64,000 bases of DNA, from positions 62,001 through 126,000 of the forward strand of contig NZ_DFBS01000022.1 of the NCBI RefSeq assembly GCF_002366715.1, written 5' to 3'. The notes under the pieces were generated by a model, which ran no database searches, was not told where the DNA came from, and saw nothing but the letters and a program-made list of their open reading frames with translations. The stretch's first letter is position 1, and each line of letters opens with the position of its first letter. Below are positions 19,401 through 27,351 of the stretch, piece by piece. This DNA is from Halomonas sp. UBA3074 (GTDB lineage Bacteria; Pseudomonadota; Gammaproteobacteria; Pseudomonadales; Halomonadaceae). The translations under genes were made by a program, and so were the position numbers.

Positions 19401-20456
19401 TTCGCCGTCGCCGGTATCGAAACCTGTGGTGTGATTGCCCGCCCGCGCTACGATGATCAGGTGCGCGTCACGCTGTTCGAAGAGCCGCTATTGGAAACCA
19501 CGCGTCAGCTGACCCATCGCACCTGGGCAGAAACCAGCTACCGTATGCAGGCGCTGCGCGATAATCCCGAATGCGCGAAGAATGAGTTCGACAACCTGCT
19601 CGATAGCCGTGACCCGGGGCTTTCTGCCACGCCCACCTTTGATATCAATGACGACATCAGCGCGCCGTTTATTAATACCGCTAAACCGGCCATGGCGGTG
19701 CTGCGCGAGCAGGGCGTCAACGGCCAGGTCGAGATGGCCTGGGCCTTCGATAAAGCCGGATTTGAAGCGGTGGATGTGCATATGAGCGACATCCTCGAAG
19801 GACGTGTTTCTCTGGATGCGTTCAAAGGGCTTGTTGCCTGTGGCGGCTTCTCATACGGCGATGTGCTCGGCGCTGGCGGTGGCTGGGCGAAATCGGTGCT
19901 GTTCAACGAACGCGCCCGGGAACAGTTTTCCGCCTTCTTTGCCCGCGACGACAGCTTCTCGCTAGGGGTCTGCAATGGCTGCCAGATGCTGTCGCAGTTG
20001 AAATCGCTGATTCCCGGCGCGGAAAATTGGCCGACGTTTGTGCGCAATGAGTCCGAGCAGTTCGAGGCGCGGGTCTCCATGGTGCGGGTCGAGAAGAGTC
20101 CGTCGATTCTGCTGGCCGGGATGGAAGGCTCAAAGCTGCCCATTGCGGTGGCTCATGGTGAAGGGCAAGCGGCGTTCCGCGATAGCGCGCACCTACGCAG
20201 CATGCAGTCGAGTAGCCAGATCGCGCTGCGCTACATCGACAACTACGGCCAGGCGACCACCCGCTACCCGGCCAATCCTAACGGCTCGCCCTCGGGCATT
20301 ACCGGGCTGACCACGCCCGATGGTCGCGTGACCATTATGATGCCGCACCCTGAGCGGGTTACCCGCGCGGTTACCAACTCCTGGCGACCGGCAGAGTGGA
20401 CCGAAGATGGCGCCTGGCTGCGCCTCTTCCGCAACGCTCGGGTTTGGTTGGGTTAA
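16494..20456 (+). CDS. purL: Phosphoribosylformylglycinamidine synthase (FGAM synthase)
   Basis: PurL catalyses the fourth step of purine synthesis, converting FGAR to FGAM with ATP and glutamine. At 1320 residues it is the large single-chain type. The order is an N-terminal PurS-like domain, two AIRS-like synthase halves ([37 protein letters not shown], later [15 protein letters not shown]) and a C-terminal class I glutamine amidotransferase. The nucleophile Cys of the amidotransferase lies in [12 protein letters not shown] and the His/Glu in MMPHPERV. The start ATG at 16494 has AGAGG about 10 bases upstream. No terminator is seen before radD other than the hairpin inside the first codons of radD. 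Confidence 0.98.
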   Translation: MLELRGAPALSAFRHARLLTVLRERVPEVEALSAHYVHFIDLNAHDQSETLDDAAHARLVQLLDYVPGDGTQSGVEIPDHAQRFLVVPRLGTQSPWSSKATDIALNCGLRQISRIERGIDYRVSFTATPDEESLSALAALLHDRMTETVLSDASEAAKLFAHHDPAPLGSVDILEGGREALASANQALGLALAEDEIDYLVDAFNELGRNPSDVELMMFAQANSEHCRHKIFNADWVIDGEPQSHSLFKMIKNTFASSPDNVLSAYSDNAAVIKGSQAGRFFATPLTGAEDERALYGTHQEPIHILMKVETHNHPTAIAPFPGAATGSGGEIRDEGATGIGGKPKAGLSGFTVSNLRIPEFVQPWEAFDYGKPGRMESALNIMLEGPIGGAAFNNEFGRPNLTGYFRTYEQESLNEGGIERRGFHKPIMLAGGYGNIRAHHVQKGDIPVGGKLIVMGGPAMLIGLGGGAASSMASGTSSADLDFASVQRENPEIERRAQEVIDRCWALGDHNPIRFIHDVGAGGLSNALPELVKDGNRGGRFDLRAVPNAEPGMSPLEIWCNEAQERYVLAVAPEDLDTFDALCKRERCPYAVVGEALEAHHLEVSDGHFNSKPVDLPMSVLFGKAPKMQREFARHDPELSGMMLDNLDLREALDRVLRLPTVASKNFLITIGDRSITGLVARDQMVGPWQVPVADVAVTTASYDTHAGEAMAMGERPPVALINPAASARLAVAEAITNLAAAPIAKLSDIKLSANWMSAADHPGENQALFDAVYAVGMEMCPALGIAIPVGKDSMSMRTAWKDEGEQGEYEDKSVTSPLSLVVTGFAPVTNAMATLTPQINLDQDESDLILIDLGSGQNRLGGSALAQVYGQVGNDCPDVDDPEDIKAFFEVIQGLNRDGKLLAYHDRSDGGLLVTLLEMAFAAHAGLEIKLDWMIDEPVEALNALFSEELGAVIQVNRQHTEEVLAQFAVAGIETCGVIARPRYDDQVRVTLFEEPLLETTRQLTHRTWAETSYRMQALRDNPECAKNEFDNLLDSRDPGLSATPTFDINDDISAPFINTAKPAMAVLREQGVNGQVEMAWAFDKAGFEAVDVHMSDILEGRVSLDAFKGLVACGGFSYGDVLGAGGGWAKSVLFNERAREQFSAFFARDDSFSLGVCNGCQMLSQLKSLIPGAENWPTFVRNESEQFEARVSMVRVEKSPSILLAGMEGSKLPIAVAHGEGQAAFRDSAHLRSMQSSSQIALRYIDNYGQATTRYPANPNGSPSGITGLTTPDGRVTIMMPHPERVTRAVTNSWRPAEWTEDGAWLRLFRNARVWLG

Positions 20457-20480
20457 CGGAAACACCCTGATAGGTGAACA

Positions 20481-22289
20481 ATGACGCAACACGACAAGGC
20501 GGCCTCCGGGCCGCCTTTCGCATCCCCCGTGCAGACGCCCCAGTTACGCCCCTACCAGCAGGAAGCGGTAAAGCGGGTGGTGGGGCACTTTCGCGCGTCC
20601 AGTGAGCCGGCGCTGGTAGTGCTGCCCACTGGCAGCGGTAAATCCCTGGTCATCGCGGAACTGGCGCGTCTGGCGCGGGGGCGGGTATTAGTGCTGGCCC
20701 ATGTGCGCGAACTGGTAGAGCAGAACCATGCCAAGTATCAGGCGTATGGCCTCGAGGCAGATATATTTAGTGCCGGGCTAAAGCGCAAAGAGGCAACCCG
20801 GCAAGTGGTGTTTGGCTCGGTGCAGTCGGTGGTGCGCAACTTAGAGCGCTTTAACGACGCAAACTTTACCCTGCTGGTGATCGATGAGAGTCACCGCGTA
20901 TCGCTCAATGAAGACGCCAGCTACGGTCAGGTGATCGAACACCTGCGCCGCCAGAACCCCCAGCTTAAAATACTCGGGCTCACCGCGACGCCTTATCGCT
21001 TGGGGCAAGGGTTTATCTACTTTCGCCACCATCACGGCATGGTGAGGGGCAGCGAAGAGAGTTTCTTTCGCGACTGTGTGTTTGAGCAGCCGCTGCGTCT
21101 AATGGTCAAGCAGGGCTATCTGGCGGCGCCAAAACGCCTGGATATGGCGATAGAGGGCTATGACTTCTCGGCGCTCAAACCCGCTTCGAGCGGTCTGTTC
21201 CAGGAGGAAGCGCTGAACCGAGTGGTGGCTGGAAACCGAGCAACGCCGGGCATTATCGAGCAAATCATCGCACGCGCGGTGGATCGGCAGGGCGTAATGA
21301 TCTTTGCCGCGACGGTGGCCCATGCAGAAGAGATTATGGGCTATTTACCGCCGGCTGAGGCCGCCTTGATCACCGGCGCGACACCCTCTCAAGAGCGCAA
21401 GGCGTTGATTGATGCCTTCAAGGCGCGGGCGCTTAAGTACCTGGTGAACGTGGCGGTGCTGACCACTGGTTTCGATGCGCCCCATGTGGATCTGATCGCT
21501 ATTTTGCGCCCCACCGAGTCGATTAGCCTCTATCAGCAGATGATCGGGCGTGGGCTGCGTCTTTCGCCGGGTAAAGAGGACTGCTTGATTCTGGATTATG
21601 CCGGTAACCCGTGGGATATCTTCGCCCCGGAAGTGGGCGAGCCGAAGCCCGATAGTGACAGCGAGCCGGTTCAGGTCGAGTGCCCGGAATGCGGCCACGC
21701 CAATTTATACTGGGGCAAGCGCGATGGTGACATCGTCATCGAACACTTTGGCCGTCGCTGTCAGGGGTTGATTGAAGACAACGAGGGTAAGCGCCATCAA
21801 TGCGACTTCCGGTTTCGCTTTAAAGTCTGCGAGGAGTGCGGCGCGGAGAACGATATCGCCGCCCGCCGCTGCCACGGTTGCGACAAGCTGTTGGTGGACG
21901 CGGATGACAAGCTAAAAGATGCCCTAAAGCTGAAAGACGCCAAGGTTTTGCGAGTAAGCGGCATGCAGTTGGAAGCGACCACCAATGGGCGAGGCCTGCC
22001 GCGTTTAAAGGTCACTTATCACGACGAAGATGGCGAGCATCTCTTCGAATGGTTCGCGCTGGAAACGACTGCCCAGCGGCGCGCCTTCTATGCGGCGTTT
22101 CTGCGCTATCACCTGCGTGCGCCGGGAGGTAAGTGGCAGCCCGTAAGTGCCGACGAGGTAGTCACTGAACAGCGCCGCCTGCGTCATCCTGATTTTGTCG
22201 TAGGCCGCAAAGTAGGGCGCCATTTCCAAATCCGCGACAAGCTGTTCGATTACCAAGGGCGCTATCGTAAAGCGGTAGAGGCGGGTTAG
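20481..22289 (+). CDS. radD: RadD (YejH-type) DEAD/DEAH-box helicase
   Basis: RadD is a superfamily 2 ATPase that helps repair DNA after radiation damage by stimulating recombination. The 602-residue protein starts the conserved part with [10 protein letters not shown] at 21-30. It has Walker A PTGSGKS at 49-55 and a DESH box in [10 protein letters not shown] (E. coli has DECH), and motif [16 protein letters not shown] follows. The C-terminal region holds Cys pairs CPEC, CEEC and CHGC of a zinc ribbon, and [13 protein letters not shown] near the end. I chose the ATG at 20481, preceded by AGGTGA, though an in-frame GTG at 20529 also fits. The first codons encode a strong hairpin. It starts 24 bases after purL. 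Confidence 0.92.
   Translation: MTQHDKAASGPPFASPVQTPQLRPYQQEAVKRVVGHFRASSEPALVVLPTGSGKSLVIAELARLARGRVLVLAHVRELVEQNHAKYQAYGLEADIFSAGLKRKEATRQVVFGSVQSVVRNLERFNDANFTLLVIDESHRVSLNEDASYGQVIEHLRRQNPQLKILGLTATPYRLGQGFIYFRHHHGMVRGSEESFFRDCVFEQPLRLMVKQGYLAAPKRLDMAIEGYDFSALKPASSGLFQEEALNRVVAGNRATPGIIEQIIARAVDRQGVMIFAATVAHAEEIMGYLPPAEAALITGATPSQERKALIDAFKARALKYLVNVAVLTTGFDAPHVDLIAILRPTESISLYQQMIGRGLRLSPGKEDCLILDYAGNPWDIFAPEVGEPKPDSDSEPVQVECPECGHANLYWGKRDGDIVIEHFGRRCQGLIEDNEGKRHQCDFRFRFKVCEECGAENDIAARRCHGCDKLLVDADDKLKDALKLKDAKVLRVSGMQLEATTNGRGLPRLKVTYHDEDGEHLFEWFALETTAQRRAFYAAFLRYHLRAPGGKWQPVSADEVVTEQRRLRHPDFVVGRKVGRHFQIRDKLFDYQGRYRKAVEAG
20496..20517 (+). other. Stable UNCG-loop hairpin inside the radD start region
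   Basis: A perfect 9-bp stem AAGGCGGCC / GGCCGCCTT closes a TCCG loop (C-UCCG-G, the very stable UNCG class) and is followed by TTTCGC. It may be the 3' end structure of purL mRNA or may modulate radD translation. The T-tract is too short for a clear terminator. Confidence 0.6.
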
Positions 22290-22355
22290 CATATGTCCAG
22301 TAGCGATAAAGCGTCTATTATTCACTAGTTAAGCTGTAAGCTGCAGGAGCGTACA

Positions 22356-22598
22356 ATGCCCACAGTCCTTCGCTTGCAGGGTTTTAGATTCTTCTTTTAT
22401 TCAAACGAGGGAGATCCGCTAGAGCCTGCCCATATCCATGTATTTAAAGCGGGGGCCGAAGCGAAATTCTGGCTGTCACCTGACATACAGTTGGCCAGAA
22501 ATGATGGCTTTGACGCCAAAGCGCTGCGCACAATTACGGCAATGATTATTCAACACCGCGATACATTAGAGGGTGCCTGGCATGACTACTTCACCTAA
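22356..22598 (+). CDS. DUF4160 domain-containing protein
   Basis: This small 80-residue protein is of the DUF4160 type. The segments GFRFFFYSNEG and EPAHIHVFKAGAEAKFWL, with the HIHV core, are the family signature, and the C-terminal part DTLEGAWHDYFT is also usual. The ATG at 22356 has GCAGGAG upstream. It overlaps the next gene (DUF2442) by 17 bases, so the two are translationally coupled. Such pairs recur in accessory regions and have been suggested to be toxin-antitoxin-like, but no activity is shown here. Local base composition looks lower in G+C than the flanking radD and scpA, which hints at later insertion. Confidence 0.85.
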   Translation: MPTVLRLQGFRFFFYSNEGDPLEPAHIHVFKAGAEAKFWLSPDIQLARNDGFDAKALRTITAMIIQHRDTLEGAWHDYFT

Positions 22599-22830
22599 GC
22601 GTGTCACGTTTGATGAAGATAACTTCTGGGTTGAGTTAAGTGATGGCCGCACGCTGGGGGTGCCATTAGCGTGGTACCCACGCCTTCTTAACGCGTCAGC
22701 TCAACAATTGGCGTGCTATGAATTGAGCGCGCGCGGGATTCATTGGGACACACTTGACGAAGACGTGTCTATCGATGGAATTTTGGCTGGGCAAGGCGAT
22801 ATGACGCGACATCGTCAGGCCGTTGCCTGA
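22582..22830 (+). CDS. DUF2442 domain-containing protein
   Basis: This 82-residue protein carries a DUF2442 domain, recognised from FDEDNFWVELSDGRTLGVPLAWYPRLLNAS and the ending RGIHWDTLDEDVSIDGILAG. The ATG at 22582 is chosen over an in-frame GTG at 22573 because GAGGGTG precedes it at suitable spacing. It is coupled to the upstream DUF4160 gene by overlap. Many DUF2442 proteins sit beside DUF4160 proteins, and by position this would be the antitoxin-like or DNA-binding partner. That role is inference. The module sits between radD and scpA. Confidence 0.85.
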   Translation: MTTSPKRVTFDEDNFWVELSDGRTLGVPLAWYPRLLNASAQQLACYELSARGIHWDTLDEDVSIDGILAGQGDMTRHRQAVA

Positions 22831-22859
22831 TTTCATATACCTCAAGAGAGCCGACCCGC

Positions 22860-23810
22860 GTGAGCGAGACGCCAAGCGATACGACTGAGCTAGAGAATCC
22901 TGACGCTGTGGCCATTGACGCAGTGGCGGTTTCGTTTGGGCGGTTGTTTAACGAGCCCATCACGCAAATGCCGGAGGATTTGTACATTCCCCCGGAAGCG
23001 ATGCGGGTCTTTTTAGAGACCTTTGAAGGCCCGCTGGATCTGCTGCTCTATCTGATTCGTCGCCAAAACCTGGATATTCTGACCATCAACGTAGCGACCA
23101 TCACCCACCAGTACATCGAGTACGTGGAGCTGATGAAGGCGATGGAGATCGAGCTGGCGGGGGAGTACCTGCTCATGGCCGCCATGCTGGCTGAGATCAA
23201 ATCGCGCACGCTGCTGCCGCGCCCGCCGAAGGCAGAGGGCGAGGATGAGGAAGATCCCCGCGCGGAGCTTATCCGGCGCTTACAAGAGTATGAACGCCTC
23301 AAGGAAGCTGCCGAAACGCTGGACACACTGCCCCGTATGGGCCGTGACTGGTTTAGCGTTCAGGCAGGATTACCGCCGTTGGAATCCCGCGTGATTTACC
23401 CTGAGGTGGAGTTAGATGAGTTGCTCAGTGCGCTCTCCGATATCCTCAAGCGCGCCGAGCTGGTGCAAGCCCACCAGATCAGTCGCGAGGTGCTCTCCAC
23501 TCGCGAGCGCATGCTCAAGATTATGGAGCAGCTAAATCACGATGATGCTCATCAGCGCTACACTCCCTTTGAAGCGCTGTTTGCTTTGGAGGAGGGGCGG
23601 GCAGGCGTGGTGGTTACCTTCATGGCGATACTTGAACTCGCGAAAGAGGCGATGATTGAAATTGTCCAAAACGCACCGCTGTCGCCGATTCATGTGCGCG
23701 CGCGACGTGCAGCGCTTGCCGACGATGAAGAGAGTGCGTTTGAGCAGCCTGAGAGCGATGATGATACCGATGGTGAATCCGCCTTTGAGTCCGACGAGGA
23801 GACGCCATGA
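22860..23810 (+). CDS. scpA: ScpA, segregation and condensation protein A (kleisin)
   Basis: ScpA is the kleisin that bridges SMC heads in the chromosome-organising SMC-ScpAB complex. The 316-residue protein starts at a GTG (22860) with AAGAGAG upstream. The N-terminal kleisin core follows a divergent leader of about 45 residues: VFLETFEGPLDLLLYLIRRQNLDIL, then ITHQYIEYVELM and GEYLLMAAMLAEIKSR. The C-terminal winged helix (VVTFMAILELAKEAMIEI) is intact and the tail is highly acidic. It overlaps scpB by 4 bases (ATGA). A later start near 22968 would remove the leader, so the true N-terminus is uncertain. Confidence 0.93.
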   Translation: MSETPSDTTELENPDAVAIDAVAVSFGRLFNEPITQMPEDLYIPPEAMRVFLETFEGPLDLLLYLIRRQNLDILTINVATITHQYIEYVELMKAMEIELAGEYLLMAAMLAEIKSRTLLPRPPKAEGEDEEDPRAELIRRLQEYERLKEAAETLDTLPRMGRDWFSVQAGLPPLESRVIYPEVELDELLSALSDILKRAELVQAHQISREVLSTRERMLKIMEQLNHDDAHQRYTPFEALFALEEGRAGVVVTFMAILELAKEAMIEIVQNAPLSPIHVRARRAALADDEESAFEQPESDDDTDGESAFESDEETP

Positions 23811-24643
23811 GTAACGCTGAGAGCGCGCTGGACGACATTATTGAAGCGGCACTGCTTGCCGCGGGTGAACCGCTGCCCCTCGAACGATTGGAAACCCTTT
23901 TTCTAGAGGGCGAATGCCCCACGCGCAAGGAGTTTCGCGCGGTCCTTGAACGTTTACACCAGCGCCACAACGACGGCGCCTTGGAGTTGCTGGAAACGGT
24001 CTCGGGCTATCAGCTGCGTATTCGTCCGCGTCTATCGCAATGGGTCTCGCGGCTTTGGGACGAGCGCCCACAGCGCTACTCACGGGCGCTGCTGGAAACG
24101 CTGGCCCTGATTGCCTACCGCCAGCCGGTCACCCGAGGCGATATCGAAGAGGTGCGTGGGGTCAGCGTCAGTAGTTCCATTATGCGCACCCTGGCAGAGC
24201 GCGGCTGGATCCGTGTGGTCGGTCACCGGGATGTGCCGGGACGCCCAGCGGTATACGCCACCACGCGCAGCTTTTTAGACGATTTTGGGTTAAAAACCCT
24301 TGATGCCCTGCCGCCCATGCACACCTTGGCAAGCTGGGAAGAGGGCGAAATAGCTGAAGACACAGGGATGACCCAGGATGCTGCCATCCAGGAAGAGCAT
24401 GACACCGGTTCAGACCATGAAGCACTAGACGAAACGCTCAAAACAATGCAGGATGCGCCACCCCAGAAAGAAGCGATAACCTCGGCTGAGATAGCCGATA
24501 CGCACGCCGAGACGGCGTTAACCCAGCCGCTGAGTTTTGCCGACCTACAGGCTCGGCTCGCGGCACGTGCCAAGCGCCAACAAGACGAGCGCGACAGCAC
24601 GGAGACTACCGATGTGAGGTCAGACGACCATGAGTCAGAGTAA
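23807..24643 (+). CDS. scpB: ScpB, segregation and condensation protein B
   Basis: ScpB is the tandem winged-helix partner of ScpA in the SMC complex. The 278-residue protein has the typical start ([24 protein letters not shown]) and the second winged helix with [27 protein letters not shown]. The segment [21 protein letters not shown] follows. The last about 90 residues are a low-complexity acidic tail, longer than in most ScpB proteins. The gene starts inside the scpA stop and overlaps rluB by 14 bases, forming a tight scpA-scpB-rluB operon. Confidence 0.94.
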   Translation: MSNAESALDDIIEAALLAAGEPLPLERLETLFLEGECPTRKEFRAVLERLHQRHNDGALELLETVSGYQLRIRPRLSQWVSRLWDERPQRYSRALLETLALIAYRQPVTRGDIEEVRGVSVSSSIMRTLAERGWIRVVGHRDVPGRPAVYATTRSFLDDFGLKTLDALPPMHTLASWEEGEIAEDTGMTQDAAIQEEHDTGSDHEALDETLKTMQDAPPQKEAITSAEIADTHAETALTQPLSFADLQARLAARAKRQQDERDSTETTDVRSDDHESE

Positions 24644-25505
24644 TAACACCACGCCCCCCACCAGCGAAAAGCTGCAAAAAGTCTTGGCCCGTGCAGGCCT
24701 TGGCTCGCGTCGTGAAATGGAAACGGCGATTTCCGCCGGCCGTGTCAAAGTAAATAGCCAGGTGGCTAAGCTGGGCGACCGCGTTGAAGCGCGGGACAAA
24801 GTCAGTTTTGATGAGCGCCCGGTGGCGCTGCGCCCGGAAGAGGAAGTGCCGCGCCGGGTGATTATGTACAACAAGCCGGAAGGTGAGTTGTGTACCCGTA
24901 AGGATCCCGAGGGTCGCCGCACGGTGTTTGACCGCTTGCCGCGCCTGAAAGGCGAACGCTGGATTGCCATTGGTCGCCTGGATATCAACACCAGCGGCTT
25001 ACTGCTGTTCACTACCGATGGTGAGCTGGCCAATCGCTTGATGCATCCCTCTACCCAAGTGGAACGTGAGTACGCCGTTCGCGTCATGGGTGAGGTGAAG
25101 CGCGAGCACATCCTGGCGATGGTCGATGGCGTGATGCTGGAAGATGGTCCGGCGCGTTTCACCGACGTACAAGAGTTTGGTGGCGAAGGCATCAATACGT
25201 GGTTCCACGTGGTGATTCTGGAGGGGCGTAACCGCGAAGTGCGGCGTCTATGGGAGTCTCAAGCGCTCACCGTTAGCCGCCTGAAGCGCGTTCGCTACGG
25301 CAATATCTTCCTGGATAAGCGCGCTAAAGCCGGTGAGTGGGTCGAACTGACCCAGGATGAGGTGGATGACTTAGCCACCCTGGCGAACCTGGAAACCCGT
25401 AAGGTGCCAGCGTTAACGCCCGATGAGAAGAACCGCTGGAACCGCGATAAGCACAAACGCAAGCCGGTTCAGGCAATGCGTAAGCCGAAAACCAAAGCTC
25501 GTTAA
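24630..25505 (+). CDS. rluB: RluB, 23S rRNA pseudouridine(2605) synthase
   Basis: RluB makes pseudouridine 2605 in 23S rRNA. The 291-residue protein has an N-terminal S4 RNA-binding domain ([21 protein letters not shown]...) and a pseudouridine synthase domain. The catalytic Asp118 lies in [20 protein letters not shown], and the later [12 protein letters not shown] motif is typical of the RsuA/RluB/E/F family. A Lys/Arg-rich tail ends the protein. RluB rather than RluF or RsuA is favoured by the scpA-scpB-rluB order, length and tail. Its last codon and stop start a 13-base tandem repeat. Confidence 0.92.
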   Translation: MSQSNNTTPPTSEKLQKVLARAGLGSRREMETAISAGRVKVNSQVAKLGDRVEARDKVSFDERPVALRPEEEVPRRVIMYNKPEGELCTRKDPEGRRTVFDRLPRLKGERWIAIGRLDINTSGLLLFTTDGELANRLMHPSTQVEREYAVRVMGEVKREHILAMVDGVMLEDGPARFTDVQEFGGEGINTWFHVVILEGRNREVRRLWESQALTVSRLKRVRYGNIFLDKRAKAGEWVELTQDEVDDLATLANLETRKVPALTPDEKNRWNRDKHKRKPVQAMRKPKTKAR

Positions 25506-25532
25506 GTCAGCTCGTTAAGAAAGTTCGTTAAG
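25497..25532. repeat. 13-nt tandem repeat at the rluB stop codon (3 copies)
   Basis: GCTCGTTAAG (25497-25506), GCTCGTTAAG (25510-25519) and GTTCGTTAAG (25523-25532) recur with a 13-base period. The first copy includes the rluB stop TAA, and each further copy carries another TAA. Confidence 0.75.
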
Positions 25533-25543
25533 TAGGTGAAGAG

Positions 25544-25584
25544 ACGTGCCTGTCTTGGCTAACGCCTCTTGGGTAGGCACGTTT
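25544..25584 (+). terminator. Possible weak terminator of scpA-scpB-rluB
   Basis: ACGTGCCT (25544-25551) can pair with AGGCACGT (25575-25582) across a 23-base loop, followed by TT. The loop is long and the T-tract short, so this is a weak call. Confidence 0.3.
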
Positions 25585-25617
25585 CAAGTCTTCTTACCCC
25601 TGGATGCTAAAAAACAC

Positions 25618-25646
25618 TTGCTATCAAAGGGGTGTAAGCGTAGGAT
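25618..25646 (+). promoter_or_regulatory. Promoter of the tRNA-Lys pair
   Basis: TTGCTA (25618-25623), a 17-base spacer and TAGGAT (25641-25646) end 16 bases before the first tRNA. Spacing is ideal for sigma70. Confidence 0.6.
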
Positions 25647-25662
25647 ATGCATCCGTTCAGGC

Positions 25663-25738
25663 GGGTCGTTAGCTCAGTTGGTAGAGCAGTTGACTTTTAA
25701 TCAATTGGTCGCAGGTTCGAATCCTGCACGACCCACCA
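25663..25738 (+). tRNA. tRNA-Lys (anticodon TTT), copy 1
   Basis: This is a 76-base tRNA with the CCA end encoded. The acceptor stem GGGTCGT pairs with ACGACCC. The D arm has AGCTCAGTTGGTAGAGC, the anticodon loop CTTTTAA contains TTT, and the T arm GCAGGTTCGAATCCTGC is perfect. It is identical in sequence to the copy at 25854-25929. Confidence 0.98.
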
Positions 25739-25853
25739 TCTCAAACGTTGTTTTGGAAGGTGGTTTTATTAAGCCAGCTTGTCACCCGTTTGTTTGAGGC
25801 GGTGCTGATCGCGGTAAGTTTGCACATTGCAGTTTGAGTAGCAAAGCACGTTT

Positions 25854-25929
25854 GGGTCGTTAGCTCAGTTGGTAGAGCAGTTGACTTTTAATCAATTGGT
25901 CGCAGGTTCGAATCCTGCACGACCCACCA
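25854..25929 (+). tRNA. tRNA-Lys (anticodon TTT), copy 2
   Basis: This is the second identical 76-base tRNA-Lys gene, 115 bases after the first. All arms and the encoded CCA are intact. A strong terminator follows within 8 bases. Both copies probably share the promoter at 25618-25646. The spacer contains CTCAAAC / GTTTGAG arms (25740-25746 and 25792-25798) that could form a processing hairpin. Confidence 0.98.
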
Positions 25930-25936
25930 AATTCAG

Positions 25937-25968
25937 CGCCCCTGACAGTCAACTGTCAGGGGCGTTTT
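25937..25968 (+). terminator. Rho-independent terminator of the tRNA-Lys transcript
   Basis: The 13-bp stem CGCCCCTGACAGT / ACTGTCAGGGGCG (2-base CA spacer) is followed by TTTT. It lies 8 bases after the second tRNA. Confidence 0.9.
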
Positions 25969-26153
25969 GCTATGCGCATCATTCTGGTGGCCGTTAGCAG
26001 CAACGACCCACTAGAATGGGCTAGAATAGAGATTCAGACGACAGGCCACCGCGAGAGACGCAGCGGCCAGTCGCACGCGAGCGGTACGGGAGCAGAGCGA
26101 AAAGCGCCTGTGCCGTGACCAGTGTTTAACAGGGGGATTCCCTGTTCGTCACA

Positions 26154-27194
26154 GTGGTAGACACGATGACTATGATGACTACGCAAGCCGAGCTAAGTGC
26201 TCCGCTGCCCACCGCCTACTGCCCCACCCGGATTCCAGCGGAAGATTGGGCAAGGGTAGAAGAAATTAAACAGCTACTGAAAGCGCATAATGCTGTTTTG
26301 GTGGCGCACTACTACACCGATGATGCCATCCAGCAGCTTGCCGAAGAGACCGGCGGCTGTGTCGCCGATTCGCTCGAGATGGCGCGTTTTGGTGCCCGTC
26401 ACGATGCCACCACACTGGTGGTCGCGGGGGTCCGCTTCATGGGTGAAACCGCCAAGATACTATCGCCAGAAAAGCGTGTGCTGATGCCCACTTTGGAAGC
26501 GACCTGCTCGCTGGACATTGGCTGTCCTGCTGATGCGTTCAGCGCGTTCTGCGATGCGCACCCGGACCGCACCGTGGTGGTCTATGCCAACACCTCCGCC
26601 GCAGTGAAGGCGCGGGCGGATTGGGTGGTGACCTCGTCGATCGCTGTCGAGGTGATCGAGCATCTGCAAGCCAAAGGGGAAATAATTCTCTGGGCACCCG
26701 ATAAACACTTGGGGGGCTATATCCAGAAAAAAACCGGTGCGGATATGTTGATGTGGGACGGCGCCTGCATCGTCCATGAAGAGTTCAAGGCCAAAGGCGT
26801 TGAAGATCTCAAGCGTATCTATCCGGATGCTGCTGTTCTCGTTCACCCCGAATCGCCCGAGCCCGTGGTCAGGCTGGCCGATGTGGCTGGCTCCACGTCA
26901 CAGCTAATTAAGGCAGCTAAAGAGTTACCTAACGATAAGTTGATTGTGGCGACCGACCGGGGCATCTTCTTCAAAATGCAGCAAGCGGTGCCGGATAAGA
27001 CGCTGTTTGAAGCGCCGACGGCGGGTAACGGCGCTACCTGTCGTAGCTGCGCGCATTGCCCCTGGATGGCGATGAATGCGCTGGGTAACCTGGCGAGCGC
27101 ACTACGCGAGGGGAGCGGTGAAATTCGAGTCGATGAAGCGCTGCGCCTGCAGGCCTTGAAGCCCCTTGAGCGTATGCTTAACTTCAATCCTTAG
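26154..27194 (+). CDS. nadA: Quinolinate synthase
   Basis: NadA condenses iminoaspartate with dihydroxyacetone phosphate to quinolinate in NAD synthesis, using a [4Fe-4S] cluster. Landmarks include [42 protein letters not shown], and the cluster Cys residues in [25 protein letters not shown] and [15 protein letters not shown]. The frame from the GTG at 26154 gives 346 residues. ATG codons at 26166, 26172 and 26175 are equally plausible starts because no clear Shine-Dalgarno picks one. About 220 bases of apparently non-coding sequence separate it from the tRNA terminator. nadC lies 8 kb away, so the NAD genes are not clustered. Confidence 0.95.
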   Translation: MVDTMTMMTTQAELSAPLPTAYCPTRIPAEDWARVEEIKQLLKAHNAVLVAHYYTDDAIQQLAEETGGCVADSLEMARFGARHDATTLVVAGVRFMGETAKILSPEKRVLMPTLEATCSLDIGCPADAFSAFCDAHPDRTVVVYANTSAAVKARADWVVTSSIAVEVIEHLQAKGEIILWAPDKHLGGYIQKKTGADMLMWDGACIVHEEFKAKGVEDLKRIYPDAAVLVHPESPEPVVRLADVAGSTSQLIKAAKELPNDKLIVATDRGIFFKMQQAVPDKTLFEAPTAGNGATCRSCAHCPWMAMNALGNLASALREGSGEIRVDEALRLQALKPLERMLNFNP

Positions 27195-27211
27195 TGAAGA
27201 AAGAGTCACAA

Positions 27212-27300
27212 ATGTCATTGCGTACGGAGTGAAGCAATCTCGGGGTTATTTGCCACCGCTGGCTAAGATTGCCGCGTCGCTGCGCTCTTCGCAATGACAT
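27212..27300. repeat. Imperfect palindromic repeat element (MITE/REP-like)
   Basis: An 89-bp element has termini ATGTCATTGCG (27212-27222) and its exact complement CGCAATGACAT (27290-27300), with further pairing inside (AGCAATCT near the left end, AGATTGC near 27277-27283). Further ATGACAT motifs follow in the next 50 bases. Dispersed elements with TGTCATTGCGA-type ends are widespread in bacterial genomes. No ORF lies inside. Confidence 0.75.
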
Positions 27301-27351
27301 ATCGGTAGGCTCCACGTGATGACATAGTGCGGGGCTCGTCATGACATAAGC

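Noticed and set aside
25546..25797. Small frame whose protein contains SLAQLVEQLTFNQLVAGSN
   Set aside because: This is the well-known artefact of translating a tRNA gene (here tRNA-Lys copy 1).
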